64,000 bases of DNA. It comes from an uncultured delta proteobacterium (GTDB lineage Bacteria > Desulfobacterota > Desulfobulbia > Desulfobulbales > Desulfocapsaceae). Of this stretch, positions 44,427-53,398 are shown piece after piece. The position numbers and the translations under genes are program-made. Under the pieces are notes generated by a model, which was not told the DNA's origin, did not search any database, and saw nothing but the letters and a program-made list of their open reading frames with translations. Each line of letters starts with the position of its first letter. Position 1 is the stretch's first letter. Location of the stretch: NCBI GenBank assembly GCA_903875445.1, contig CAIQWD010000064.1:62001-126000 (forward strand), read 5' to 3'.

Positions 44427-45251
44427 CTATGGGTTGTTTTTATCCAGTTTAACGAAGGGGTGACGCTCCGTTGTGGTCTCCAAGATCCTGATGTTCCATT
44501 GTTCCCGGCGACTTGCCTCTTCCAATTTTTTGACCAGGAAGGCGATTGCCGGTTTTTCGGTGCTGTAATGGCTGCCGTCGATGATGCAGAAATCGCATTC
44601 AATCGCCCAGACAGCCGTGTTGTGTTTAATTTCCGCCGAGAGATAGACCTCTGCTCCGAGAGCCCTGGCCTGCACAGCAAATTCCGAGCCGCTACCACCG
44701 CAAACGGCGACGGTCGTTATCTTTTTTGGCAGTGTTCCGGCCACCAGGACACTGTCCAGCCCCAGGACATCAAGAAGGCGTTGCAAAAATTCGTCTTTAG
44801 ACAAGGGGTTCCGGTAGGAGCCAATGCGGCCGAGTCCTGCACCCGTCAAATTATCCTGCAGTGCCGGGATGAGAGGTGAATGGCTATCCAGTCCGAGTCG
44901 CTCTGCAAGAATGGCGCTAACCCCGGCCTGGGCACTGTCAAAATTGGTGTGAAAGCCGATGATGGCGATTCGGTTGGTGAGAGCTTTCTCAAGCAGCCTT
45001 CCTTCCGGAGCGGAGGTGTTGATCGCCGGCAACGGTTTGAAGATGACCGGGTGGTGGGTGATGACCGTGTTGGCCCCCAGGGCGATCGCCTCATCGAGCA
45101 GGCTATTGGTCGGATCAAGCCCGGCAAGGATTGCTGTAGCCTCCTGGTCCGGATTGCCGACCAGGAGTCCGACATTATCCCATGGCTCGGCTAGATTGAA
45201 TGGTGCCAGGGTATTGAGGCTGTTGAGAATGTCCGTAACTCTTGCCGTCAT
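44427..45251 (-). CDS. Nif3/YbgI family dinuclear-metal protein
   Basis: A product of about 274 aa with the Nif3 signatures E-P-W-D-N-V-G-L-L-V-G near residue 22, T-H-H-P-V-I-F near 65 and the C-terminal D-G-S-H-Y-S-T-E-K-P segment near 235. The family forms a hexamer with a dinuclear metal site and is often annotated as GTP cyclohydrolase 1 type 2, an activity not proven for most members. The ATG at 45251 is preferred over an upstream TTG at 45284. It begins the operon with the zinc-ribbon gene. Confidence 0.88.
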   Translation of the reverse strand: MTARVTDILNSLNTLAPFNLAEPWDNVGLLVGNPDQEATAILAGLDPTNSLLDEAIALGANTVITHHPVIFKPLPAINTSAPEGRLLEKALTNRIAIIGFHTNFDSAQAGVSAILAERLGLDSHSPLIPALQDNLTGAGLGRIGSYRNPLSKDEFLQRLLDVLGLDSVLVAGTLPKKITTVAVCGGSGSEFAVQARALGAEVYLSAEIKHNTAVWAIECDFCIIDGSHYSTEKPAIAFLVKKLEEASRREQWNIRILETTTERHPFVKLDKNNP

Positions 45252-45284
45252 AACAAATTTGCTGATGTTTGAGCGGTAAAACAA

Positions 45285-45317
45285 AAAAGGTACACTCCAC
45301 GGGGGAATGTACCTTTT
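45285..45317. terminator. Hairpin terminator between tRNA-Met and nif3
   Basis: AAAAGGTACA and TGTACCTTTT form a 10-bp stem with the loop including CTCCACGGGGGAA. On the minus strand the U-rich flank follows the stem, so it probably ends the tRNA transcript. Confidence 0.7.
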
Positions 45318-45456
45318 GATTCACCTCGCCGGTTCGGGCATTTCTTGCCCGGATCGGCGTGTATATGTCAGGGGTGTTATGCCTTCCCCTTGATGTATGA
45401 ATAATGTCGGTTTTTTCAAGGAACTCGTTGTTTCTGGTCAGAAGCTGCAGTATGAA

Positions 45457-45532
45457 TGGTGGGCGCAGTAGGATTCGAACCTACGACCGATCGGTTATGA
45501 GCCGATGGCTCTACCAACTGAGCTATGCGCCC
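45457..45532 (-). tRNA. tRNA with CAT anticodon (elongator Met, or Ile2)
   Basis: The minus strand folds as a cloverleaf: acceptor GGGCGCA pairing with TGCGCCC, D-loop AGCTCAGTTGGTAGAGC, anticodon stem around CTCATAA, T-arm GTAGGTTCGAATCCTAC and an encoded CCA. The G1-C72 pair excludes initiator tRNA. The CAT anticodon is read as Met, or Ile if modified to lysidine; sequence alone does not decide. Confidence 0.95.
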
Positions 45533-45737
45533 GCTTCTCTGACAATAAAACGTCTTATATAAAATCACCTGAGCGACAAAGTCAATAAAAAAAGGTGGGA
45601 AGGGCGGAAAATGAGTTCAGATTCACGCCTTTCTCGGTTGAATGGAAAACCCGAATTCGTGGTTGTCAAAGAGGAAAATGTAATTATCCTAGAAAAGTAA
45701 GCCGTTGTAACCCCATTAATTTTGGTGAACCTCCTTG

Positions 45738-47558
45738 ATGTATACGAATCTCATCCTCTTTTTGGTCGCTATCTTTCTTTTCACCATTGAGAGTGTGCCG
45801 AAAGCCCCTTGGCTGAGCAGTTGGCAGGCACTGGCCTTGCTTATTTTTTTGCTGGCAGGGTATGGTAAAATCGCCCGAAAGCTTTTTTCCAGGCAACAGG
45901 CTACTACCGCTGCGGGCTACTTTCGCACCGAAAAACAACTGGCGGTTACCGCCTTGGTCTTCTACGGCGCGACACTGTACTGTTGCGATCCGAAATATTA
46001 CCTGTTGCTCCTACCCCTCGGCAACACCATGCCAGCCTTGGTTAATTTTGCCGGACTCCTGCTCTTCATCGCCTATCTGGCACTGATGTGGTCGGCCGGG
46101 CAGCACAACTATGAACGTATCTTCGCCCGAAATTACCGGCCGCTGGTTTTTATTCGCAACAATATTAAGGTCAACCTGCCCATTGTCCTGCCCTGGATCA
46201 TCATTTCCCTGCTCTCTGATATTGTGGCCTTGCTGCCGCTGCCGGGACTGCAGAAGTTTGTTGCCTCGGAATGGGGCGACCTGCTGCTCTTCGCTGTTTT
46301 TCTCCTTTTCGTCGTCCTCTTTTTTCCACCTCTGGTGCGCCGGTTATGGGGTTGCCAAAAATTGCCGGCAGGATATCTGAAAGACCAGCTTGACGCTTTT
46401 TGCGCCACGCAGAATTTTTCCACCGAATTCTATCTCTGGCCGCTTTTTGAAGGACGGGTTTTGACCGCCGGGGTGGTGGGTATTATCCCCGGCCTCAGGT
46501 ACATCCTCATTACTCCGGCACTTATCGAGACTCTGTCGCGCGAGGAACTCGAAGCAGTCATAGCCCATGAGATAGGTCATGTAAAAAAATACCATCTCTT
46601 ACTGTATGTCTTTCTTCTCAGTGGTTTTAGCCTGCTCGCCGGAATGCTGGCCGAGCCGCTTATCTACCTCCTGTTGTCCCAGAATTTTCTCAATAAACTG
46701 ATACTCGAAAGCGGCATCGCCGCGGACAGCATAGTGACCGTGGTCGGTGCAGTGCCGCTGTTTCTATTTCTGCTACTGTATTTTCGTTTTTTATTCGGAT
46801 ATTTTATCCGCAATTTCGAGCGGCAAGCAGACTTGTTCAGCTTGGCGGCTATCGGCAATGCACGGGCCATGGTGTCGGCGTTTGAGAAAATTGCCGTGTT
46901 GAGCGGCAATATCCGAGAGGAACGCAATTGGCACCATTTTGGTATTGGTGAGCGAATAGACTGCCTTCTGCGGGCCGAAAAAGAACCCGATTTAATTAAA
47001 CGCCACAACCGCAAGGTGCGTCGCAGTCTGTTCGTCTATGTGGCAGTGCTGCTGCTCGCCGGTGTCCTGGTGCACCAGATCCCGAAGGAAGAACTGGTTT
47101 TGCGCTACCAGGAAAACTTTGCAGAGACGGCTCTTTTGCAGAAGGTGAAGCAGGAGCCGGACCGAGCCATCTGGCAGCGCCTTATCGGTGATCTTATGCT
47201 GACCCGCAAGATGGAAGAGCGGGCTCTTAGTGCTTATGAGAAGGCTTACAGCCTGGAGCCGGCCAATCCGGAAATCATGAATAACCTTGCCTGGTTGCTT
47301 CTGACTAGTGAACAATTCAGCCTCCGCGACCCGCTGAAAGCCCTGACTCTGGCGAGAACCGCAGCTACTCTGCAGCCAAAAGGCCATATTCTCGACACCC
47401 TGGCCACCGCCTACTGGGCCAATGGTCTGCTCGAAGAGGCGATTCGTACGGAACGGCAGGCGGCCTTGGCCGATGTGGCCCAGAGACGCTTTTACCAGGC
47501 ACAGATCGGCAAATTCACCAACAGCACCTATGAAGAATCCGTCCGGAAGACACCATGA
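45738..47558 (+). CDS. M48 membrane metalloprotease with C-terminal TPR
   Basis: The product of about 606 aa has an N-terminal membrane region of about five TM segments, then the zinc site A-H-E-I-G-H near residue 276 followed by two or three further TM segments. A Glu ligand lies in F-E-R-Q-A-D-L-F-S near 365. A last TM segment is near 430, and residues 485-585 look like tetratricopeptide-repeat helices. HtpX/M48 proteases degrade misfolded membrane proteins. The TPR may recruit substrate. ATG at 45738 is chosen over the TTG just before; no strong ribosome site. Confidence 0.85.
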   Translation: MYTNLILFLVAIFLFTIESVPKAPWLSSWQALALLIFLLAGYGKIARKLFSRQQATTAAGYFRTEKQLAVTALVFYGATLYCCDPKYYLLLLPLGNTMPALVNFAGLLLFIAYLALMWSAGQHNYERIFARNYRPLVFIRNNIKVNLPIVLPWIIISLLSDIVALLPLPGLQKFVASEWGDLLLFAVFLLFVVLFFPPLVRRLWGCQKLPAGYLKDQLDAFCATQNFSTEFYLWPLFEGRVLTAGVVGIIPGLRYILITPALIETLSREELEAVIAHEIGHVKKYHLLLYVFLLSGFSLLAGMLAEPLIYLLLSQNFLNKLILESGIAADSIVTVVGAVPLFLFLLLYFRFLFGYFIRNFERQADLFSLAAIGNARAMVSAFEKIAVLSGNIREERNWHHFGIGERIDCLLRAEKEPDLIKRHNRKVRRSLFVYVAVLLLAGVLVHQIPKEELVLRYQENFAETALLQKVKQEPDRAIWQRLIGDLMLTRKMEERALSAYEKAYSLEPANPEIMNNLAWLLLTSEQFSLRDPLKALTLARTAATLQPKGHILDTLATAYWANGLLEEAIRTERQAALADVAQRRFYQAQIGKFTNSTYEESVRKTP

Positions 47559-47583
47559 AACTGACCAAGTTACCGGTTGCGCT

Positions 47584-48351
47584 CTAACATCGTCTCGAAG
47601 ATACTTCCAATGCCTCGGAGATATGGCGGATGAGCAGCGCGTCCACTCCCGGGAAAAGTCCGAGACCATGGTTGATCGCCTCAACGGCAAGGCCGTTTTC
47701 GCGCAAGCGGGTCATCCAGGAGGCCGGGCCATTGCCGACAATGTCTCGACGGTAGTGCATGCCGGCAATAAGCAACAGGGGGATGATGCAGACCTCGGCA
47801 AAACCGGCGGCCTTGATTTCGGCAGGGAGGGCTTTTGAATCGGGAAATTTTTCGAGAACCCCGACGAAGAGCCTTTCACCATATTTGCGGCGGAGGATTG
47901 TTTCCAGACAGGTGTAAGCGGTCCAGATAGGATGAGTGGTACCGTGACCGAGGAGGAGAATGGCCTTATCCGGTCTTGCGGCAATGGTTGGCCGTAAGAT
48001 TTCCCCGACCTCATTGTAGTCGTCCGGGGTGGTCAGGAGAGGCATGCCCGTTGTACAGGCAATCTCCGAGTTACGGACAGTTCTTTGCAGATCGTGAAAC
48101 TCGGTTCCCGGCAAGAGGTGCAGCGATTGCACGACGATCTTGCCGACACCTCGGTCGGCAAGTTGCCGCAGAGCCTCCTCGGGTTTAAGGTAGGCAGAAC
48201 CCTTCTGTGGTTCTGAAACCATTTTCGAGGAATAGCTCCAGAGGATCTCTTTTTCCGGGAAATGGCTGCGGATTTTCTTGTCCAGATGGCTGTAGGTGGC
48301 AAGGGCTGTGGCGGTCGTCCCGAAGGCGGTAAGGAGAATGGGGGTGTTCAT
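47584..48351 (-). CDS. cbiK: Sirohydrochlorin cobaltochelatase (CbiK)
   Basis: A product of about 255 aa with the CbiK pattern: T-A-F-G-T-T near residue 7, L-L-L-G-H-G-T-T-H-P near 130 and I-A-G-M-H-Y-R-R-D-I near 195, which contain the metal-ligand histidines. CbiK inserts Co2+ into sirohydrochlorin in the anaerobic cobalamin pathway; some homologues insert Fe2+ for siroheme or haem d1. No signal peptide is visible, so it is likely cytoplasmic. The ATG at 48351 is preferred to an upstream TTG at 48369. It is close to hemC and to a cobalamin riboswitch, giving a tetrapyrrole theme. It ends 26 bp from the convergent M48 gene. Confidence 0.88.
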   Translation of the reverse strand: MNTPILLTAFGTTATALATYSHLDKKIRSHFPEKEILWSYSSKMVSEPQKGSAYLKPEEALRQLADRGVGKIVVQSLHLLPGTEFHDLQRTVRNSEIACTTGMPLLTTPDDYNEVGEILRPTIAARPDKAILLLGHGTTHPIWTAYTCLETILRRKYGERLFVGVLEKFPDSKALPAEIKAAGFAEVCIIPLLLIAGMHYRRDIVGNGPASWMTRLRENGLAVEAINHGLGLFPGVDALLIRHISEALEVSSRRC

Positions 48352-48416
48352 ATTTTGATATTGTATCAAGATTTCCAGGGAAGAAGCAACTGGTAAAAAC
48401 GGACAAGAGGTGTTTG

Positions 48417-49211
48417 GTGACTCATAGCATTACGGATGGTATTGCATTGCATAAGACCGGCACGGGAGACTTTGCCGCTGCCGCCCGTTCCGGAGCGCGC
48501 TGTCGTTATGGGATGTTTGCTCGGCACGGCGGGGTGAGCGGCGGAACCTATGCCTCGCTGAATATCGGGGCATATGTCGGCGACCAGCCGGAGGCTGTGG
48601 CCGCGAATCGGCAGCTGGTGCGGGAAGCCATGCAGATTCCCGCGTTGCTCTCTGCCAGGCAAGTGCACGGGCAGGGGGTGTATTGTCTGACTGAAGTTCT
48701 AAGCGAGGACCGGGAGGTTGACGGTTTTGACGCCCTGGTCACCGACATAAAAGGCGTTGGGTTGATGATCCAGCAGGCCGATTGCCAGGCCGTTCTGCTT
48801 TTTGATCCCCGGCGGGAGGTTATTGCCGCCGTGCACTGTGGCTGGCGGGGAAGCGTCCTGCAGCTGGTGCCGCAGGTGGTGGAGGTGATGGCCCGTAACT
48901 ACGGGACGATTGCCGCCGACCTGCAGGCGGTCATCAGTCCCTCTCTCGGGCCTTGCTGTGCCGAATTCATCAACTTCAGGAATGAATTGCCCGCCGATTT
49001 TCAGCAATTTATGGTGCGCGACAACTATTTTGATTTCTGGCGGATTACCCGGTCGCAGCTGGGTGCTGCCGGAGTGGCGGCGGCCCATATCCGGACGACC
49101 GGTCATTGCACCTGCTGTTCCGATGATTACTTTTCTTACCGGCGGACGAGTCGGCAGGGTGGTGGGCAGACGGGACGAAACTGCTCGGTGATTGCCCTTG
49201 CAAAGACATAA
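48417..49211 (+). CDS. pgeF: PgeF/YfiH family polyphenol-oxidase-like protein
   Basis: A product of about 264 aa with the LACC1/YfiH signatures: A-R-Q-V-H-G near residue 80, Q-A-D-C-Q-A-V near 120 and V-H-C-G-W-R-G near 138, supplying the Cys and two His of the zinc site, and P-C-C near 180. Members act as purine nucleoside enzymes; in E. coli it corrects misincorporated L-Ser in peptidoglycan precursors. The GTG at 48417 has an AGAGGTG 5 bp before it; an in-frame TTG lies one codon upstream. It diverges from cbiK. Confidence 0.88.
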   Translation: MTHSITDGIALHKTGTGDFAAAARSGARCRYGMFARHGGVSGGTYASLNIGAYVGDQPEAVAANRQLVREAMQIPALLSARQVHGQGVYCLTEVLSEDREVDGFDALVTDIKGVGLMIQQADCQAVLLFDPRREVIAAVHCGWRGSVLQLVPQVVEVMARNYGTIAADLQAVISPSLGPCCAEFINFRNELPADFQQFMVRDNYFDFWRITRSQLGAAGVAAAHIRTTGHCTCCSDDYFSYRRTSRQGGGQTGRNCSVIALAKT

Positions 49212-49255
49212 GGTTAAGGCATTCTTGTTGGAATAATTGTGACTTAGGACCAGCA

Positions 49256-49929
49256 ATGCGGATATTGATTATTGAAGACGATGCGAAAATCGCCTCTTTT
49301 CTCGAAAAAGGGCTCAAGGAGGCGGGGTTTACCGTCGATAGCCGCGGTGACGGTCAAGCGGGACTGGAGCTTGCCCTGAGCGTTTCCTACGATGCCGCCA
49401 TCGTCGACCTGATGTTGCCGAAGCTGGACGGCCTCGCGGTAATCGAGACCATGCGTTCCGAGAACGTCGACACTCCGGTCTTATCCTCAGTGCCAGGCAA
49501 TCGGTCGATGACCGCATTCAGGGGCTGCAGCGGGGCGGCGACGATTATATGATCAAGCCTTTTTCCTTTAGCGAGTTGCTCGCCCGGGTTCAGGCGCTCA
49601 TCCGCCGCGACAAGAAAAATACCCAGCCGATGCTGTTGCGGGTGGGTGATCTTGAGATGGATCTTCTCAAACACGAAATATTTCGGGCTGGGGAAAAGAT
49701 TGAATTGCCCGCCAAGGAGTACGGCCTGCTCGAATATATGATGCGCCATCCGGGTATTGTCCTATCGAAAACCGCGATCCTTGAGAGGGTCTATGATTAT
49801 GCCTTCGATCCCCAGACCAATGTGGTCGACGTCCTCGTCTGCCGCTTGCGCAACAAGATCGACAAGGATTTCGAGGACAAAATGATCCATACCGTCAGGG
49901 GCATGGGCTATGTTCTTAAAGCTCGGTAA
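49256..49929 (+). pseudogene. OmpR/PhoB-type response regulator, frameshifted
   Basis: The frame from 49256 encodes a receiver domain to V-D-T-P-V-L (D-L-M-L-P-K-L-D-G phospho-Asp region intact), then shifts near 49481-49483 and stops at 49552. The next reading frame continues the receiver as I-L-S-A-R-Q-S-V-D-D-R-I-Q-G-L, then D-Y-M-I-K-P and a complete winged-helix DNA-binding domain ending at 49929. Restoring one base between 49480 and 49483 gives an ordinary response regulator of about 225 residues. It may be a real mutation or an assembly error. The ATG at 49549 overlaps the early stop as ATGA, so the DNA-binding half alone could be translated. Kinase gene follows. Confidence 0.8.
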
Positions 49930-51295
49930 AGAGGATTGCTCCTGGCCAAGGTCGAAGAAGGCCCTGCCGGTATTTTTTCTGCTGTGGTCCGGCGGGGTGC
50001 TGCTCGCCCTTGTATACCTCTTTGCTATCCGCTCCCATCTTGAGAATATCGAGCGTGGGGAGACCGAAAGACTGCTCGATTCCTACCTGGCCATGCACCG
50101 TGCACCGGTGCATAACTCCGGCTCCTTTCTCCAGTCCGACAGCCTGTTGCGGGGTTTGGCCTTTATCCGGGTTATCCAGGGCACAGAACAACTCCTGGTG
50201 GTTGGCGATCAACTTCCGGTGCAGAGCTTTAAGGGTTTTATCGATCTGAGCCCGGAAACAACAGGGGTGTGGTTGCCGGTGGGGGTGGGCGAAGAGGCAG
50301 GGGTGCTGACCATCATCACCCGGCAATACGACAACGGCGGCATGATTCAGGCGGGCAAGGATGGGCGGGAAGGGTATGCCCTGTTCCGAAAACTGTGGCA
50401 AACCACCCTCGGAATAGTCATTTCCAGTGTCCTCCTGCTCTGGCCGCTCTCCCTCGCCTTTATCAAACAAAGCCTTGCTCCGCTGCTTCAGAGCCGAAAA
50501 ATGATTGACACTCTGGTACAGCGGGCGACCACTGCCCTCCTGCCGGAGCAGGGCAACGGCCCGGAGCTTGACCGCCTGTATCGGCAGATCAACCAGTTGA
50601 TAAAGCAGAACCGTAACCTGGTATCGGAGATGCAACAGTCCCTTGACAATGTTGCCCATGATCTGCGAACCCCGATGACCCGGCTCAGGTCCGTTGCCGA
50701 ATATGGCTTGCAGGCCGAAGATGATCCAGAACGACTGCGGGAAGCCCTCTCTGATTGTCTTGAGGAGTCGGAGCGGGTTCTGGCCATGCTGCGAATCATG
50801 ATGAGCGTGGCCGAGGCCGAATCGGGCACGATGCGTCTTGAGCTGAGCCACTGCGATTTGGCGGCAACCCTTGCGCAAGTTGTCACCCTGTATGAATATG
50901 TGGCCGAGGAACGGAAAATCAGTGTTCAGCTGTCGACGGAAAAACCGCTGTCGGCCTCGGTTGACAGCACCCGGATCGCCCAAGTTTGGGCCAATCTTCT
51001 CGATAATGCAATAAAATATGGGCGGGAAGGGGGATGGGTGAAGATTGCCGCAAGGGTCAATGGAGAACAAGCCGAAGTGATCTTCGCCGATAACGGCATG
51101 GGAATATCGGAAAATGAACAGGGTCGGATCTGGGAACGCTTGTACCGGGGAGATCGTAGCCGTTCGCAAAAGGGTCTGGGACTCGGGCTGAATTATGTGC
51201 ACGCGGTGGTTGAGGCGCACGGCGGTTCGGTCAGGGTGACCAGTATCCTGCACGAGGGCAGCAGTTTCATCGTGCTCTTGCCATTGGTCAGGTGA
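49910..51295 (+). CDS. Membrane sensor histidine kinase, partner of the preceding regulator
   Basis: The 461-residue kinase has a TM segment at about 18-40, a periplasmic region to about 155, a second TM at about 165-187, a linker of HAMP-like character, the phospho-His in V-A-H-D-L-R-T-P-M-T near 247, and ATPase motifs L-L-D-N-A-I-K-Y-G near 365, F-A-D-N-G-M-G-I and G-L-G-L-G-L near 428. It overlaps the regulator's end by 20 bp, so they are coupled. The signal is not evident. Its last 8 bp overlap the convergent EEP gene. Confidence 0.88.
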   Translation: MFLKLGKEDCSWPRSKKALPVFFLLWSGGVLLALVYLFAIRSHLENIERGETERLLDSYLAMHRAPVHNSGSFLQSDSLLRGLAFIRVIQGTEQLLVVGDQLPVQSFKGFIDLSPETTGVWLPVGVGEEAGVLTIITRQYDNGGMIQAGKDGREGYALFRKLWQTTLGIVISSVLLLWPLSLAFIKQSLAPLLQSRKMIDTLVQRATTALLPEQGNGPELDRLYRQINQLIKQNRNLVSEMQQSLDNVAHDLRTPMTRLRSVAEYGLQAEDDPERLREALSDCLEESERVLAMLRIMMSVAEAESGTMRLELSHCDLAATLAQVVTLYEYVAEERKISVQLSTEKPLSASVDSTRIAQVWANLLDNAIKYGREGGWVKIAARVNGEQAEVIFADNGMGISENEQGRIWERLYRGDRSRSQKGLGLGLNYVHAVVEAHGGSVRVTSILHEGSSFIVLLPLVR

Positions 51296-52028
51296 GCACG
51301 CAGGAAAAGTCGCAAACCAATGGGGCATGGTCGGAGAGACGCACTTCCGGGACGTAAAAGGAATCGATGCGGATACCCGGACTGTGGAGAATGAAGTCTA
51401 TCTGGCGCAAGGGGGCATGGCTTGGATGCGATGGGGTGTTGAAGACATTGGCGTTTTTCATGCCGGTGGCGGCAAGAAAGAGATTGAGTTCCCGGCTGCC
51501 CCAGAAGGTGTTGAAATCCCCGGCAATGATAACTTCCTTGTCGATATTGCGGGTGAGGGTGTGCAGCTGTTCCAGCTGGTTCTGGCGGTGCCGATATTTT
51601 AAAGACAGGTGGACGATGAAGATGGCAATGGCGCGCAAGTCGGTCTGGATTACCAGCCGTTTCATGCCCTGCTCGAAATAGTGAAAATGAAAGTCTTCGA
51701 TGTTCTGTTTGGTCAAGAGAGCGTTGCATTGTTGCCGCAGAACCGGAGCCTTATTGGCCAGGGAACCATTGCGATACTTGTTTTCAACTATACAGTTGTA
51801 ACCGAGCTGGTCGGCAATAACCTGCGCCTGGCAGAAATGTCCTGTCCGGTAAGAACCGGAATCGACCTCAACGAGGGCAACGATATCGGGATTAACGGAA
51901 CCGATAAAATTGATGATCCGCTGCAGGTTGACGGTAGTATGCTTGAAAAAACCGGCAAAGGGCAGCGGCAGGTGGTAACGGTTTTGATGGCCGGTGCCGT
52001 AACGTATATTATAAAAAAGTAAGCGCAT
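51288..52028 (-). CDS. Endonuclease/exonuclease/phosphatase (EEP) family protein
   Basis: A 246-residue product with the EEP signatures F-Y-N-I-R-Y-G near residue 5, D-I-V-A-L-V-E-V-D near 50, I-A-G-D-F-N-T-F near 170 and L-S-D-H-A-P-L near 230, giving the metal-dependent phosphodiesterase site. No signal peptide, so it is cytosolic or targeted otherwise. The substrate may be DNA, phospholipid or another phosphodiester; sequence does not decide. It converges on the kinase at 51295 and diverges from hemC. Confidence 0.85.
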   Translation of the reverse strand: MRLLFYNIRYGTGHQNRYHLPLPFAGFFKHTTVNLQRIINFIGSVNPDIVALVEVDSGSYRTGHFCQAQVIADQLGYNCIVENKYRNGSLANKAPVLRQQCNALLTKQNIEDFHFHYFEQGMKRLVIQTDLRAIAIFIVHLSLKYRHRQNQLEQLHTLTRNIDKEVIIAGDFNTFWGSRELNLFLAATGMKNANVFNTPSHPSHAPLRQIDFILHSPGIRIDSFYVPEVRLSDHAPLVCDFSCVLT

Positions 52029-52094
52029 ACTTGTATGATACTGATTTCCCCCCGGGGAGGCAATGGCTCAAAGTACAACTTCGTGGAAACTCAT

Positions 52095-53024
52095 ATGATA
52101 ACAATTGGAACAAGAAAGAGTAAACTTGCCATGTGGCAGACCGAGATGGTGGCCGGCTCCCTGCATGAGCATGGCATGGCAACCCGGATTCATTCGCTGG
52201 AGACCATCGGCGACCGCATTCTTGACACTTCCATCGCCAAAATCGGCAGCAAGGGGGTCTTTACCGCTGAACTTGAGGAGCAATTGGCCGGTGGGGCAAC
52301 CGATATCGCCGTACATAGTGCCAAGGACATGCAGTCACAGTTGCCGGAGGGCTTTGTTTTGATCGCCTTCACCGCCCGGGAAAAAGTCAATGATGTGCTG
52401 CTCGGCACCGACCTCTCGATCGATATCGCCGATGCCGGGCGACCACTGGTTGTCGGCACCTCTTCAGTGCGGAGGCGGGCTTTTCTCCGTCACTTTTATC
52501 CCCATGTGAAGATTGTCGAGATGCGCGGCAACCTGCAGACGAGAATTCGCAAGATGCAGGAGGGCCATTGCGACGCCCTGATACTCGCCTATGCCGGGGT
52601 GACGCGCATGGGGTACGACCGGATGATCATCAAGGAATTCGCCACCGAGCAGTTCGTGCCGCCTGTCGGCCAGGGCTGCATCGCCATCGAGGCGGCAAGC
52701 ACCCTGGCCCCGGAGAAGATGGCCAAGATTCGCCGGTGCCTCAATAATCGAACCAGCGAGATCTGCCTTCTGGCGGAACGGGCCTTTCTGAAAAAACTTG
52801 ATGGCGGCTGCAGTATTCCGGCATTCGGATATGCGGTCCTGGAGGGAGATGAACTGACCCTTGCCGCCGGCTTGGCAAGTCTTGACGGCACGAAAATCCT
52901 TCGGGTGACGGAAAAGGGCTCGGCTGAGGATCCGGTGGAATTAGGAGTCAGAGCCGGTGAAAAGATTCTGGACGGTGGCGGGCGACAGATGCTCGAAGAG
53001 ATCAGATGCGCCCAGGCGCTTTAG
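52095..53024 (+). CDS. hemC: Hydroxymethylbilane synthase
   Basis: The ATG at 52095 gives about 309 aa: I-G-T-R-K-S-K-L-A-M-W-Q-T near the N-terminus, D-I-A-V-H-S-A-K-D-M near 80, G-T-S-S-V-R-R near 130 and the cofactor Cys in D-G-G-C-S-I-P near 240, which holds the dipyrromethane. It polymerises porphobilinogen to hydroxymethylbilane for haem, siroheme and cobalamin. An upstream in-frame extension from 52035 is unsupported. The cobalamin riboswitch starts about 70 bp after its stop. Position near cbiK suits corrinoid synthesis. Confidence 0.93.
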   Translation: MITIGTRKSKLAMWQTEMVAGSLHEHGMATRIHSLETIGDRILDTSIAKIGSKGVFTAELEEQLAGGATDIAVHSAKDMQSQLPEGFVLIAFTAREKVNDVLLGTDLSIDIADAGRPLVVGTSSVRRRAFLRHFYPHVKIVEMRGNLQTRIRKMQEGHCDALILAYAGVTRMGYDRMIIKEFATEQFVPPVGQGCIAIEAASTLAPEKMAKIRRCLNNRTSEICLLAERAFLKKLDGGCSIPAFGYAVLEGDELTLAAGLASLDGTKILRVTEKGSAEDPVELGVRAGEKILDGGGRQMLEEIRCAQAL

Positions 53025-53096
53025 ATGGGATGAAGAAGTTCCGGTCGTCGGCAATCGACTCTTGACTTGCGGCCGTTTTCAGGATAAACATCTTTC

Positions 53097-53254
53097 TGTC
53101 AGGGTGTCGATACGACATTCTTGGGAATCCGGTGTGAATCCGGAACGGGCCCGCCGCTGTAACCGGGGACGAAAATCGCTCATGCCACTGATGGAAAAAA
53201 TCGGGAAGGCGCGATGAGTAGGCTGAGCCGGAAGTCAGAATACCTGCCCTGACC
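53097..53254 (+). ncRNA. Cobalamin riboswitch aptamer
   Basis: Conserved cobalamin-riboswitch blocks are present in order: GGGAATCCGGTGTGAATCC, ACGGGCCCGCCGCTGTAACCG, GCCACTG, GGGAAGGCGCGATGAGTAGG, and GAGCCGGAAGTCAGAATACC. The 5' GTCAGGG and 3' CCCTGAC form the closing stem. A promoter-like TTGACT followed by ATAAAC at about 17-bp spacing lies near 53062-53090. The domain binds adenosyl- or methylcobalamin and usually represses cobalamin-synthesis, uptake or corrinoid-using genes. Confidence 0.93.
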
Positions 53255-53313
53255 TTTTATGCTGTTCTCCCCGTGGATCAGGGAGAAAAAGTACCATCCG
53301 TGGTGAAATCAGG

Positions 53314-53352
53314 GCCCCCGGACCAAATTGCATTTGGTCCGGGGGCTTTTTA
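53314..53352 (+). terminator. Strong terminator, likely riboswitch expression platform
   Basis: GCCCCCGGACCAAA and TTTGGTCCGGGGGC form a perfect 14-bp stem with a 5-nt loop, followed by TTTTTAT. It lies 60 bp after the aptamer and 47 bp before the small ORF, so ligand binding could set transcription read-through. Confidence 0.85.
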
Positions 53353-53398
53353 TTTGCCGCCGGATCGATGCTGTTCCTTAACTCTGGAGGAGTTGCAA

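Noticed and set aside
45457-45532. Initiator tRNA-Met
   Set aside because: The first acceptor pair is G-C, whereas bacterial initiators have a mismatch there.
49549-49929. A free-standing DNA-binding protein starting at the ATG at 49549
   Set aside because: The preceding bases in the same frame continue the receiver domain, so this is the second part of a broken gene, not a separate one, although restart is possible.
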